Position numbers and translations under genes: made by a program
DNA from: Adiantum capillus-veneris
Taxonomy: Eukaryota > Streptophyta > Polypodiopsida > Polypodiales > Pteridaceae
Assembly (NCBI GenBank): GCA_014529385.2
Contig: CM043948.1
Location: 20,895,951-20,955,950 of the forward strand
Length of the DNA: 60,000 nucleotides
Direction: 5' to 3'
Notes under the pieces: model-generated
What the model was told of the DNA's origin: nothing
Seen by the model: the letters and a program-made list of their open reading frames with translations, nothing else
Databases searched by the model: none
In this document: positions 1-10,051 of the stretch, piece by piece
Position numbering within the stretch: the first letter of the stretch is position 1
How the letters are laid out: each line of letters begins with the position of its first letter

Positions 1-113
1 GCAGAGACTAGACTGACTAGAGCTTGGGAGGCTTGGAGAGGATGTGTTCGCAGGTTCAGTTCTAGGAACCTCGGACAAAGTTATGGCTCTTTGATACCTT
101 AGTAGCCTCAGCT

Positions 114-1033
114 ATGTTGTATGGGGTGCAGACATGGGGACCTTCTATAGGCCAGGATGGTTGGAGATGTATGGAGAGGCCCTTGGTATCTATGATCTCT
201 CGACTGATCATAGCCAAGGCCTCCGTACCCCATGCTATCATTCGAGCAGAGCTAGCTGCCCCTCCTATGGAGATTGAGGCGCTTACCAGATTAGTCTCCT
301 TTGTGCACAGCTTGTGCGATACTACTAGAGACGGATATGCTAGACTGGCCCTTGAGTCTTCCAAACAGTTAGCTCTTCAAGGGGACACTTCATGCTGGTA
401 TGCACAAATGACATCATGGTTTCAGACGCATGGTTTCACCATGGACAGGCTGCCCCTTTCCAGTACTCTCTTCAGGCACCCTCGATGTCTCTTACACGGG
501 TGGAGATTACTAGACTCATTCGTCAGGACCTGATCCAGCTGGATACCAAAAGGACATGGATAGAGCCGCCAGAGGAGTTGGACACGAAGATGGTTTTCTA
601 TAGAGAGCATCTTCTCCACCTCTCAAGAGATGGGTTTGTGATTCGACCCAGCTACATGGGCACACATATGTCTCATGGTTTGCGGTGTGCCATTGGTCAG
701 ATACGCACATCCTCACATCAGCTAGAGATTGAGACTGGTAGATTTAGAGGGATACCAGCAGACAGCAGGATATGCCTCTTATGCCAGTTAGAGCCAGAGA
801 CAGAGCTACATTACATATGTCATTGCACAGTGTACTATGAGATATGGGGTCATTTCCACTGCTTATTCAGAGAGGGTTTCGGTCCTTTCTCTAGGGTCAT
901 GAGTTATGAGGATCAGAGATGTCTTGGGCTATATCTACTTGAGTTACACAGATATAGAGACACTTTACTGGGGAGAGATAGAGAGAGACAGTCCCAGAGA
1001 CAGATTACAAATTTCTTTTCACTAGATATGTGA
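114..1033 (+). pseudogene. LINE-type reverse transcriptase, C-terminal part (frameshifted)
   Basis: Two overlapping frames (about 114-533 and 392-1033) together read like the C-terminal part of a plant non-LTR (LINE) reverse transcriptase. The first has the LLYG-x-WG-like start (MLYGVQTWG) and an ELAAPPMEIEALTRL stretch. The second has the terminal cysteine-rich segment with the ETGRFRGIPADSRICLLC pattern, then a second Cys/His cluster (HYICHC). A frameshift lies between about 400 and 530. The fragment ends at a TGA at 1031-1033 and is open to the left window edge, so the catalytic RT core would lie upstream. It abuts a truncated LTR with no visible poly(A) tail or target duplication. Family assignment rests on motif memory only; a host gene with a captured RT domain is less likely. 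Confidence 0.6.
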
Positions 1034-1047
1034 CAGCCAGAGGCTCA

Positions 1048-1255
1048 AAGAATAAAGAAATACCGAAAGGGACGCCAATTTTGGGGCCTACAGGTTGTCG
1101 GTGTTTGCTCGGGGCATTCTAGCTTCCGAGCCGTGTGTGTATTCAAGTGTTAATTCCCGTCGCAGGTTCTTTTTGCAAAGTTCTGTGTGTGTGTGTGTCT
1201 AAAGTAAAGAGTTTCGGGTGAAAGCCAATGCCTACCGCCCCACGGGCCGGTTTCA
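1048..1255 (+). repeat. E1 5' LTR remnant (R-U5 only)
   Basis: This segment begins CTCAAAGAATAAAGAAATACC and ends GGCCGGTTTCA. It matches the last about 210 bases of the 3' LTR, including a TG-dinucleotide run. It contains an AATAAA-like signal at its start. The U3 promoter part found in the 3' copy is absent and is replaced by the LINE fragment. Confidence 0.85.
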
Positions 1256-1275
1256 AGGTTCCGTTGTCGGGACAT
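1256..1275 (+). other. E1 primer binding site, degenerate tRNA-Asp type
   Basis: AGGTTCCGTTGTCGGGACAT lies directly after the LTR end. It resembles the plant tRNA-Asp primer site TGGCGCCGTTGCCGGGGA with several substitutions. The position is right but the match is partial. Confidence 0.45.
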
Positions 1276-1352
1276 CAATCACTTTTTTTTCAAAGAGTGA
1301 GCCTCGGTTGTTTTGGGTAAAGACACAGAGTGCAGGAACGCGGGATTACACT

Positions 1353-3060
1353 ATGGCAGACAAAGGGAAGGGCGTTATGGAAGAGGGTTCCTCTTCGAAG
1401 GACAGGCAGGAGATTTCTATGGTCTTCGAGATTGGCGAGAGTTCACGGCCACGTCAGATTGTACCTTCTATTAATGTGAATGTCCCTTCAGTAGTACAGG
1501 GCTTTATGACTGGGCAACTTGAGGATGATGCGTTCACGACTCAGTTAGTTGCCTCGGTGAATGTCTTTTCGCAGCTGGTGCAGAATCCAAGGTTTATGGA
1601 GTTCTTGCAATCGTCACCAATGCAACAGTAAAATAGGCAACCTACACCGCGTACGGAGCTTGTTGAGGCTCAAGCCCAAGTACTTAATGCGACTCAGCAG
1701 GAAAGGGAACACTCGCATGTTGCGGAATCAAGGACTCCAAAACAGGTTCCTCCTGTGCTTGAAGAGGTGGCTAGAGCGCCTATTCCACAGGCTAGGCCAG
1801 TTCAGCCCGCCACCTTTCAGAGCCCGCATGCTGTCTTGAATGGACAGGGAACTGGATACAAGGCTGTGCACCCAGTTTTTCCACCACCCACGGTATTTTC
1901 AGGGGTGGATCAGTGTTCCAAAGTATGGTTGGTTATGCGCCTGGAAGTCAGCCATACATGCCAGAAACAGTGTTTGGGGGTATGCAAGGCATCATGCCAA
2001 ACCCCATGTATGGTAGTATCGGCATGCAGCAAGGTTTTCAATGCAACCAGGGCCAGTTTGGGGTGCCACAGGGTCATTTTGGCATGGCTGGTTTTTCTGG
2101 ACAGCAGCCAGATATCGCACCTCTGACGCAAAATGTGAATGGCCAAGATGTGCCGATCATGTGTACTACAGTGCCCATGTTGCAGACCATTCCATATGAC
2201 AACTTGGGGGCACTGGAGAAGCCGAAAGCTTACAAAGAAGGTGGTGCAGCTATAAAGTTCAGTATTTTCAGTGGCTTTGAGGATAAAGCAAAGGCTCTTA
2301 CCTTCCTCCAGCAGTTTGATACAGCTTATGCAGGAGGGAATTTTACAGACGCCTCGAAAGTCAGGAAAGCTGCCACTTTCTTAAAGGACTATGCGCTTAC
2401 ATGGTGGACGACATTGTTAATGCAAGGACAGACACCCGCCACTTGGGTTTACTTCAAGCAAATGTTTGCATCTGCTTGGCTGTCAAATGAATTTGAAGAC
2501 GACGTCATGACAGATTGGCGCCAGCTTACTTCAGCTTCATGCAAGAGCTTGCTGGAGTACAATAGGAAGTTTTGTAAAGCATTACTCTCAGTGACCTCCT
2601 ACAGATTTGTGCCATTGACAATGCAGATAGAGAAGTACTGTTGTTGGCTGCCTAAAGGGCTTCGTGATTACTATACCAAGAACAGAGTGGCTACCCTCAC
2701 TTAGCTTATGGAAGTTGCTAACACTGGTCTTGCCTTGTTGAAAGGAGAGGACAGTGGGTTTCCGAGCAACGAGAAAGGAGGGCAGCAAAAGAAAAATTCA
2801 GCGAAGAATCCCTTTGCGAAAACGGCTCCTGAAGCGTCACAGGGGTCGGAAAAGGCCACCAAGGACAAGGATTCAGCTGGGACATCTGGAGCGCACGCAA
2901 AGAAACAGAAACGGAAGCCTTTTGTGTGCAAGTCGCTCGAGGAAAAGAAGGCCCTAATGGCTGAAAACAAATGCTTTATATGCGAGTAGCCTGGTCACTT
3001 TGCTACCAATTGTCCACAAAGGAAAAGACCAGCTGACTCAGATAATAAAGAAGACCAGAA
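1353..3060 (+). pseudogene. E1 gag
   Basis: The likely start is ATG 1353 (MADKGKGVMEEGSS). The frame stops at TAA 1629-1631 and reads on in the same frame to about 1905. A frameshift then moves it to the frame open from 1913 (Q/G/M-rich stretch, then the capsid-like region with a WW-containing ALTWWTTLLMQG segment). It stops at TAG 2702-2704, continues in frame through a K-rich linker, and stops at TAG 2987-2989 inside the zinc knuckle (CFIC then GHFATNC). Each stop falls where glutamine would suit the family. This would be the nucleocapsid/capsid polyprotein that packages the element RNA. Confidence 0.8.
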
Positions 3061-3088
3061 AGGCAAGAAGCCTAAACCCACGGCAGGT

Positions 3089-3502
3089 TTGGTGCCAGAC
3101 ATGGTGGGTGACAGGCCCAGTACAGATGCCAGTGAGTTATGCAGGACATGGGGTAAAGTTAGGGATCAGACAGCACTCATCTTCTTTGATCCAGGTGCCA
3201 AAGACAACTTTATCTCACCAGAGTTAGCTATGAAGTTGGGCATCATAGTTGAAGAGATGGGATACACAGCACAGGCAGGGTTGGCATGTCCTGGCCACTC
3301 AGAGTGTGTTACTCCCATCATTGGAAAGCTGCGTCTGCATATTCAGTCATATGTGGACACAGAAGAGTTCTACATCATGCTGCTTGAAGGATGTGATGCC
3401 TTGTTGGGGATCCCGTGGATGTTCCGAGTGCATGGAGTCTTGGATGCTTACAACAAAAGATCATTGTACAGCATAGGGGCAAAACTCACATCTTGGATGT
3501 AA
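3089..3502 (+). pseudogene. E1 retropepsin (protease)
   Basis: An open stretch has the retropepsin-type active-site segment LIFFDPGAKDNFIS and, about 80 residues on, the ALLGIPWM flap-side segment. The D-P-G-type active site occurs in other plant gypsy elements, so it is not by itself a sign of decay. The frame ends at 3502; the sequence continues into RT after a frameshift near 3480. It would cleave the gag-pol polyprotein. The lack of an uninterrupted link to gag or RT shows this copy is not functional. Confidence 0.8.
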
Positions 3503-4839
3503 AGCTAGAAGGAGAGTCAGTCCCTATTGTATCTGCTTCTGCTATCACTTCTGTAATAAAGAATCATCTTTCTGTGTACGTGATTTTTGCACGTGATGTC
3601 TCAGATAGTGATCGGTCAAATTTATCTGTGTTAGATAAAGAAAGGTCAGCATTTTTGCAAAAGTTTAGTGACTGTTTTTCTTATTCATTACCGTCGCAAT
3701 TGCCGCCAAAGAGACCTGAGGACCATCGGATAGATTTGGTGCCAAGGTGTAGCCCACCAAATAGACCTCCCTGCAGGGTTAGTGCGGCGCAACAGAAAGA
3801 GATTATGGGCCAGGTTGAGGAGTTATTAGAGAAGGGGCTGATTCAGCCTAGTTCTTCACCCTTTTGCTCCCCAGTGCTCCTAGTGCAGAAGAAGGATGGC
3901 TCATGGCGCATGTGTATTGATTACCGTGCGTTGAATAAGAGTACCATCAAGAATAGGTTTCCTATTCCTAGAATTGATTATATTCTCGATCGTTTAGAGG
4001 GTGCTGCAATTTTCAGCAGGATATACCTTAAGAGTGGGTACCATCAGATTCGTATAAGGCCAGAGGATGTGCACAAGACTACGTTTAGAACGACATTTGG
4101 TCTTTATGAGTTTCTAGTGATGCCGTTTGGGCTCACGAATGCTCCTGCCACATTCAACAGAATGATGGACCGGATTTTTTGCTCGCATCAACAGTTTGTT
4201 GGGACGTTCCTCAAAGAGATCCACTTTCTTGGCCACATAGTCTCAAAGGATGGTGTTATAATGGATCCCGCAAAGGTCGAAGCTATTAAGACATGGCCAG
4301 ACTTGAAAACTGTGCACGGTGTCAGAAGCTTCTTGGGATTATGTTCCTACTATAGAAGGTTTATCACAAATTTTGCAGAGATAGCATCGCCTCTTCACGC
4401 TTTGCAAAAGAAAGAGGTCACTTTCAGATGGACCCAAAAAGAGATTTCAGCTTTCACTCTCTTAAAGGAAAAGTTAACTTCAGATCCAATAATTGTTTTG
4501 CCAGATCTCAGGAAGTCATTTGTGGTCCAGTGTGACGCGTGTGGCAGTAGCATCGGAGCAGTGCTAATGCAAGACGGACGGGTAGTAGCTTATGAAAGCC
4601 GAATTTTGCAAGAGCCAAAGAAGACTATGCAAGCCTATGAGAAAGAGCTCTTGGCCGTGATTCATGCACTTTCTAGCTGGAAGCACTACCTCTTAGGAGC
4701 TGATTTTGTTGTCCTAACAGATCATCAGACCTTGCAATACGTCAAAGTTATCCAAAAAGCATATGCGATGGGCAAACATTCTTTCCATGTTCCACTTCCA
4801 GATTATGCATGTGGAAGGCAAGAAGAATGTTGTGGCTGA
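3415..4839 (+). pseudogene. E1 reverse transcriptase-RNase H, catalytic box deleted
   Basis: RT landmarks appear in order: linker with LPPKRPEDHRIDL, PVLLVQKKDGSWRMCIDYRAL, then FSRIYLKSGYHQI, where the catalytic Asp is Tyr (TAC, near 4025). VMPFGLTNAPATF follows. The sequence then jumps from FVGTF (near 4205) straight to LKEIHFLGHIVS. The F-x-DD box and about 40 following residues are missing without loss of frame. RNase H follows, with its aspartate in CDACGSSIGAVL, the YEKELLAVIHAL glutamate helix and LTDHQTLQY. A frameshift near 4770 moves the end of RNase H into the next frame. Without the DD motif this RT cannot polymerise. Confidence 0.9.
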
Positions 4840-6103
4840 TGCGTTATCAAGAAAGCCACAAATTTCAGCTGTGTCAATTCCTTATCATCATGAGCTAGAT
4901 GACATGAAGGAACAGTATGCTGCTAATGAAGATTTTGCAAGGATTTTTGAACAGTTACAAGAGGGGCAACATCATGAGCACTACCTCCTCAGAGATGGTT
5001 TTATGATGATGCATGGCAGACTTTGTGTCACTAGGCCACTGCGACATAAGGTCATGGAAGAGAGTCATGTCCCACCGTATGCAGGGCATCGTGGCATTGA
5101 TGCGACAGTTAAAGCGGTAGAGACATTCTTCTATTGGCCTACCTTGAGGAGAGATGTGGATGCCTTTGTGCGAGCATGCTTAATTTGCCAAAAGGTCAAG
5201 TTTGACAGGCGAAAGGCACCAGGGCTGTTACAACCATTGCCGATTCCAGATAAGCCATGGGAAAGCATTGCTATTGACTTTATCTTTGATCTTCCAAGAA
5301 CGCCAACAGGGAATGATGGTATATGGACCATTATCTGCGGGTTCAGCAAGCAAGCACATTTTATCCCTGTCAGGAAGAAGATAAAAACTAATCAGATGGC
5401 ACGCTTGTTTATGTACAATGTGTTTAAGTACCATGGTATGCCACAATCGATTATCAGTGATCGTGATCCTCGCATGACCAGTTTGTTCTGGAGAGGATTG
5501 TTTGAGAACATGGGCACTACACTCAAGTTCTCGTCTTCGTTTCATCCACAAACTCATGGACAGTCACAAGAGGCTAATTCTACTATCCTAGATCTGCTGA
5601 AATGTTATGTGTCAGATAATAAGGGCAAGTGGGAACAGTATTTGCCTATGCTTGAGTATGCGTACAATAATACGGTGCATTCGTCAACTGGCAAGTGGGA
5701 ACAGTATTTGCCTATGCTTGAGTATGCATACAATAATACGGTGCATTCGTCAACTGGCAAAGCACCTTTCGAGATTGTTGAAGGCGGCAAAAAGGTTCCT
5801 CCCATTTTGCATACAAAGGACAAGATCTTTGAAGCAGATCGATATGTTGAGAACATGAATGAAATGTACAAGAAAATTAAAGTTGCCTTGGAGAAGACTC
5901 AGGCAAAACAGAAAAAGGCTGCTGATCATCATCGTCGTGAATTGCTGTTATCACCTAGTGATTGGATTCTGTTAAGGTTTGAAAAGGCAAGGTTAAAGAA
6001 AATGAAGGGCAAGGAACGGCTGTTTCCTAAGCTCAGTATGCGTTACTATGGACCTTTTCAAGTGCTTGACAAGATCAACGATGTGGCTTACAGGCTGAAA
6101 TAG
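4763..6103 (+). pseudogene. E1 integrase (with RNase H tail)
   Basis: The frame opens with the end of RNase H (VADALSRKP). It continues with the integrase HHCC zinc domain (YAGHRG then CLICQK) and the DDE core: Asp in IAIDFIFDLP, Asp in IISDRDPRM, Glu in GQSQEANSTI. The GPF/Y-type C-terminal part RYYGPFQVLDK follows. Normally GQT/S is followed by ER; here QEAN is altered. A 66-bp in-frame tandem duplication repeats 22 residues between core and C-terminal domain. It ends at TAG 6101-6103 within the conserved AYRLK segment, after which the same frame continues into the chromodomain. Confidence 0.9.
5624..5755 (+). repeat. 66-bp tandem duplication in E1 integrase
   Basis: Two adjacent 66-bp units (5624-5689 and 5690-5755) differ at one base (GCG versus GCA). 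Each encodes GKWEQYLPMLEYAYNNTVHS plus two further residues. The frame is kept. The near identity says the duplication is young relative to the rest of the decay. Confidence 0.95.
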
Positions 6104-6496
6104 CCTGATGCATGGAAGATTCATAATGCTTTTCACGTGAGTCTTCTGAGACCCTTCGTGGATGATGTGCCACAAGATATGCCAAATGAGGATCAGCCAG
6201 AAGTTAAGGAACTTGATGAGATCCTAATACCTGAGCAAGTTTTGGCACATAAGGACAGCAAAGTTAAAGGACAAGTTGCAAGACGTTTTTTCGTGAAGTT
6301 CAAGAACTATCCGCCTATGGATGCAAAGTGGATGGAAGAGCATGAATTGTCAGAGTCACAAAATGTAATGCAGCTTTACCTTGAAGCCTTTGGGTTACAA
6401 CCTACCTATGCCCCAACCCAACGTGTGCAAAGGAGGGGTAATGATAGAACTAGTACATCAAATGTACATATGAATCAGTGTAATAGATGGAAATGA
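6104..6496 (+). pseudogene. E1 chromodomain tail of integrase
   Basis: This is in frame with the integrase after a single TAG. It reads WKIHNAFHVSLLRPF, then about 40 residues later a chromodomain-like block (PEQVLAHKDSK... RFFVKFKNYPPMDAKWMEE). In chromoviruses this domain directs integration to particular chromatin. The protein stops at TGA 6494-6496. The W and Y/F positions of the aromatic cage are only partly recognisable. Confidence 0.8.
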
Positions 6497-6642
6497 CAAA
6501 AGTATGAAGGTCTCATTAAGTCATTTGTATCTATGTGTTACGACCTTTCTTGCGGATACATGCGATGATACAAGAGTGTTAATAGCACAACATCATCAGT
6601 GGCGTGTATTTATGGTATGCAATCAAGGACGTTTGCGATTTC

Positions 6643-6654
6643 AAGAGGGGGATA
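6643..6654 (+). other. E1 polypurine tract
   Basis: AAGAGGGGGATA immediately precedes the TGTCAC start of the 3' LTR. This is the expected place and composition for the plus-strand primer. Confidence 0.8.
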
Positions 6655-7117
6655 TGTCACAAGGACGTGGCAGCTCTTAACTATGTCACGAGGACGTGGC
6701 AACTGCTAACCTTAGTTGTTGGTTTCTTTCCAATGATTTTTGTTTTATTTTTGAGACCCTCTTTTTGAAGTAGCAAACGGTTGGACATTGTATGGCCAAT
6801 GTGAACGGTAGTGGTGCTGTCGCGGTTGATTCTTGGCTTGGAGTGTCCAAGTCTATTACAGTGATACAGGTAAAGGATCCCCAGGACTCTACTTTGTAAT
6901 TTACCCTCTCAAAGAATAAAGAAATACCGAAAGGGGCGCCAATTTTGGGACCTACAGGTTGTCGGTGTCTGCTCGGGGCATTCTAGCTTCCGAGCCGTGT
7001 GTGTATTCAAGTGTTAATTCCTGTCGCAGGTTCTTTTTGCAAAGTGCTCTGTGTGTGTGTCTAAAGTAAAGAATTTCAGGTGAAAACCAACGCCTACCGC
7101 CCCACAGGCCGGTTTCA
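6655..7117 (+). repeat. E1 3' LTR, 463 bp
   Basis: It begins TGTCACAAGGACGTGG and ends CCGGTTTCA. A CACAAGGACGTGGCA / CACGAGGACGTGGCAA direct pair lies near its start (6657-6702). The R-U5 half matches 1048-1255. Confidence 0.85.
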
Positions 7118-7377
7118 CTCTGGGCCATTTTCACGTACTACTTTTTGGTCAGAGCTGCTAAAGTAAGCAAGGGCAAATGTGACGTGCCTACTATGTTCTC
7201 GCACTGCGATGGCCTATACTGCCTCATCAACACCATCCCTTGTGGCTTCATCAAATTCTATTTACCTCCTTACAGTCGCGGGCAAAAAGATTCAGAGCTA
7301 AGGTGCAATCTGTGCAATCTAGTTTTCAGTGCTTTGCAGCTCCCATGTTGGCCTGGGTCATTATACATGTTAGCCCC

Positions 7378-8500
7378 ATGGATGTGGATGCGGATATGCA
7401 GCGTAAAAGCTCTAAGGCAAAAGAGAAAGCTATTGAACAGACAATGGATCTACCTGGGAAATCGAAGAAAAAGAGGGCAAAAGTAGTGGACACGGTAGAA
7501 TCTTTAATATCACTGCCAGTTTCTGAAAGCCACCAGCTTCGAGTGAAGCAACCTGTTCGACGTTCCCCGCATACTCCCGCTACTTGTTCGATGGTAAGTT
7601 CAGGCGCTACAGATCACACTATGCATGTCACAAATGTGGCTTCTACAGTGTGTGTTCCTCTCTCTACTGCTGCTATTTTTACTCCTACCACAGTGACTAG
7701 CTCCCAAGCCCCAGTTGGATTTGCTTCTTCTCCTTTGCCCAGTCCTACTGCAGCCACTCCAACCGTCTCTACTCCACCAAAGAGGCATGCTCCCAGTCCA
7801 CCACGAGCAGTGCCACTTGCCAGCCCTCTTCCGCCTGTTACGGGATCTTCCACAGTGTCGGACTCTACATCACTTTTTCGCCTATCTGAGGATATATTGC
7901 AGGAGTCCAGGCAAGCCATCGCTACCATTGAACTTGGAGCAGAGCGGTTGGCAACTACACACCAGCGTCACGCAGCTACTTACGCAGCTATGGAGGGATC
8001 TCTGCGAGTCGCTGAGAGCGCCATCGTCGATCGAGATGCTACTATTTTCGCACTACAACAGGCCTTGAAGTTAAAGTCTCAAATGATTAATGACCTTCAA
8101 GCGCAGGTACAGAGAACTGCTCTTACATGAAAATAGGGCAACCCAGCCTACGATGATGGGTATGGGATATGGATGGACTAGAGCAGGTACACCAGTACAG
8201 AATGCAACAGGTCCTTCTCAACAATTTATGGGACTCTATCCACAGACTCCAGTTCAGTACTACAATCAACAATATCCTCAGGGGTTTCAGTCGTCACCAT
8301 TGCCTTAGATGCAGATGCAGAACGTTCCTTGCTGCAACGGTATTGCTGGAGCACACCGCCATGGCTGTGTTACTCGACGTCCTCAGTACACTACCAAACA
8401 GGTGCTACCCTCTACCCAGCAACAGGTGGCTGGCCCTTCCCAGGCAACCCAGTTACAGACAGGAGAACCCACATACAACAGGGCCCCACCATTGATTTGA
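7378..8500 (+). pseudogene. Orphan low-complexity ORF (S/T/P-rich, coiled coil, Q-rich tail)
   Basis: I do not recognise this gene. A likely start is ATG 7378 (MDVDADMQRKSSKAKEK). The first about 150 residues are Ser/Thr/Pro-rich with basic patches (KSKKKRAK). A probable coiled coil follows around 7890-8110 (heptad-like Leu/Ile/Ala spacing, ending LKLKSQMINDLQAQVQ). The frame closes at 8130, but the overlapping frame from 8090 continues as a Q/Y/P-rich segment (YYNQQYPQGFQSSPLP), stops at TAG 8306-8308 and stays open to 8500. Its position next to E1 and the Q-rich tail suggest a decayed gag-like or accessory retroelement ORF. A broken host gene is possible. It lies between the E1 3' LTR and a noncoding stretch. 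Confidence 0.4.
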
Positions 8501-9260
8501 TGGCTCCACCTTCAGAGACTGATGCTTCGGGTGGTGTGGCGACTAATCTTTCTCTTGGGTGACTGCAAGGCAGTTTTTTCACAATGACAGTGCAGTGCAG
8601 TAGTGGTTTCTTTTGCGGTCGATTAGCAGTTTCACTTGTTTCTCTCACCGAGACGGTGAGCGATCTTGGGCGGGCAACCTGTAGCAGGCTACAATGTCAC
8701 TTTCATAGGACACACAGTTAGTACACTTGGTCTGGTCTGGTTCACACTGGACGGACTCTCTGGACTGGACAGTGACATGTGGCAGGGATATGGACGGTGG
8801 TCTAGTGGACAACGTGGCCAGGTCACCACCACTCAGTTTGGGGATAGACTTAGATGGCTGACATTTATGAGCCGTTGGTGGCTCTTTATAGTTGTACATA
8901 TGAGTAGTAGTTGTGGGTCATCATGATCATCTTCTTCATATATGGTCCAGCATCGTCGTCTTGAGTAGAGAGTCTATACACACAGCACGTCTGCACTTTC
9001 CCTGCACATCTGAGCCTCGACACCCCCATTGTACCTGTGAGTTCTGGGCTGGAGCTAAGTGTGCTGCCACGCCAAAGTCTATATCGGTTCTTTGAGATAG
9101 TCGAGTTCACATGTTCTCGTCTGTTGCTGTTGCTGTGTCTCTGTATCGATCAGCTGTTATCTATTGTTTCCTTTGTTTTCAGTCTGTTTTGAGTGAGATG
9201 TCATGCACATTGCACTGAGGAGCACCCACTATAGAGAGCACGACACACTATCCACGCTAC
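8501..9260. other. Noncoding stretch, nothing recognised
   Basis: No open frame with recognisable content on either strand. Several CTGGACNGAC/CTGGTCTGG-like short repeats lie near 8730-8780. No LTR ends or gene signals are visible. Confidence 0.5.
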
Positions 9261-9492
9261 AGTGTAGATTTCTATAGAGTTCACTCATTATAAGTATGTA
9301 CTCTATAAGCCCAACGAACTAAGTTTCTATCACTCATTGGAGCTGATTGCATACTCAAGCCATAATGAGGGCTAGCAGTGTAGATTTCTATAGAGTTCAC
9401 TCATTATAAGTATGTACTCTATAAGCCCAACGAACTAAGTTTCTATCACTCATTGGAGCTGATGGCATACTCAAGCCATAATGAGGGCTAGC
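9261..9492. repeat. 116-bp tandem duplication
   Basis: Units 9261-9376 and 9377-9492 are identical except for one base (GATTGC versus GATGGC). Each starts AGTGTAGATTTCTATAGAG and ends AGGGCTAGC. No coding content. Confidence 0.95.
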
Positions 9493-10051
9493 AATTGCGA
9501 AGTACGAGTAAATATCACATTAGTGTGTCACTAAGCTAAACAATAAGTGGGCTTTTAAGCTCCCTACTTTCCTTGAATTTACTACTTATTGTCTTCAACA
9601 TTCTAAAAAAAGTAGCCCTCAAAATAAACTTACTATGTTGCAAAAATGAGCGAAAGTTTTCCATAATTCCTTTGAACAAGTATCCTATAAGATGGCACGC
9701 CTCAACAACAAAAGTAGATTTACTGGAACAAAGGCGAGAAAATCTAAATAGTTGAGAATAAATAACACCATATTCAGCAAAAAGAGAGATGTTCAAAGAA
9801 ATGTGCATAGATGTATGTGTGCACGCACGCATGTGTATACCATAACTATATAAAAGAATTTGTGCATGTGGAGACCCACCCACACACACACACACACATA
9901 TGTACATACATATAAAACATACATAGAGATAGTTTTATATGTATAAAAATTTGTATGTGCACAGCGCTTACAAATTTGTATACATTTGAATAAATATAGA
10001 CATATATTTGTATCTATGTGTGTGCACGTGGGGGTGAGCTCGCAATTATAC
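9493..10051. other. AT-rich intronic or downstream sequence with CA/TA microsatellites
   Basis: This is the sequence 3' (minus strand) of the last visible P450 exon. It contains a (CA)n run near 9882-9897 and many TACATA/TGTATA tracts. No P450 exon with a heme-binding loop is seen. It is most likely part of intron 6. Confidence 0.5.

Larger units (their letters stand above)
1048..7117 (+). mobile_element. E1: decayed Ty3/gypsy chromovirus, 5' LTR truncated
   Basis: The order is LTR remnant, degenerate PBS, gag with CCHC knuckle, protease, RT, RNase H, HHCC/DDE integrase, chromodomain, polypurine tract and 3' LTR. This is the layout of a plant Ty3/gypsy chromovirus. The about 208-bp R-U5 segment at 1048-1255 repeats at 6908-7117 with a handful of substitutions. 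The U3 part exists only in the 3' copy. At least three in-frame stops in gag, one before the chromodomain and several frameshifts make it non-coding. The RT has also lost its catalytic box. No target duplication can be tested because the 5' end is missing. Confidence 0.9.

Noticed and set aside
1629-2989. Stop codons repaired by U-to-C RNA editing, as known in organelles of ferns and hornworts
   Set aside because: The sequence is nuclear and retroelement-derived, with frameshifts and deletions as well. Decay with methyl-C deamination explains the stops more simply.
3180-3240. D-P-G in E1 protease taken as an inactivating mutation
   Set aside because: Asp-Pro-Gly-type active-site strands occur in other plant gypsy elements as I know them, and E2 also has FDP. 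It cannot be called a loss from this alone.
9493-10051. Missing P450 heme-loop exon just left of exon 6
   Set aside because: I read the minus strand here for an F-x-x-G-x-R-x-C-x-G pattern and found only AT-rich and CA-repeat sequence.
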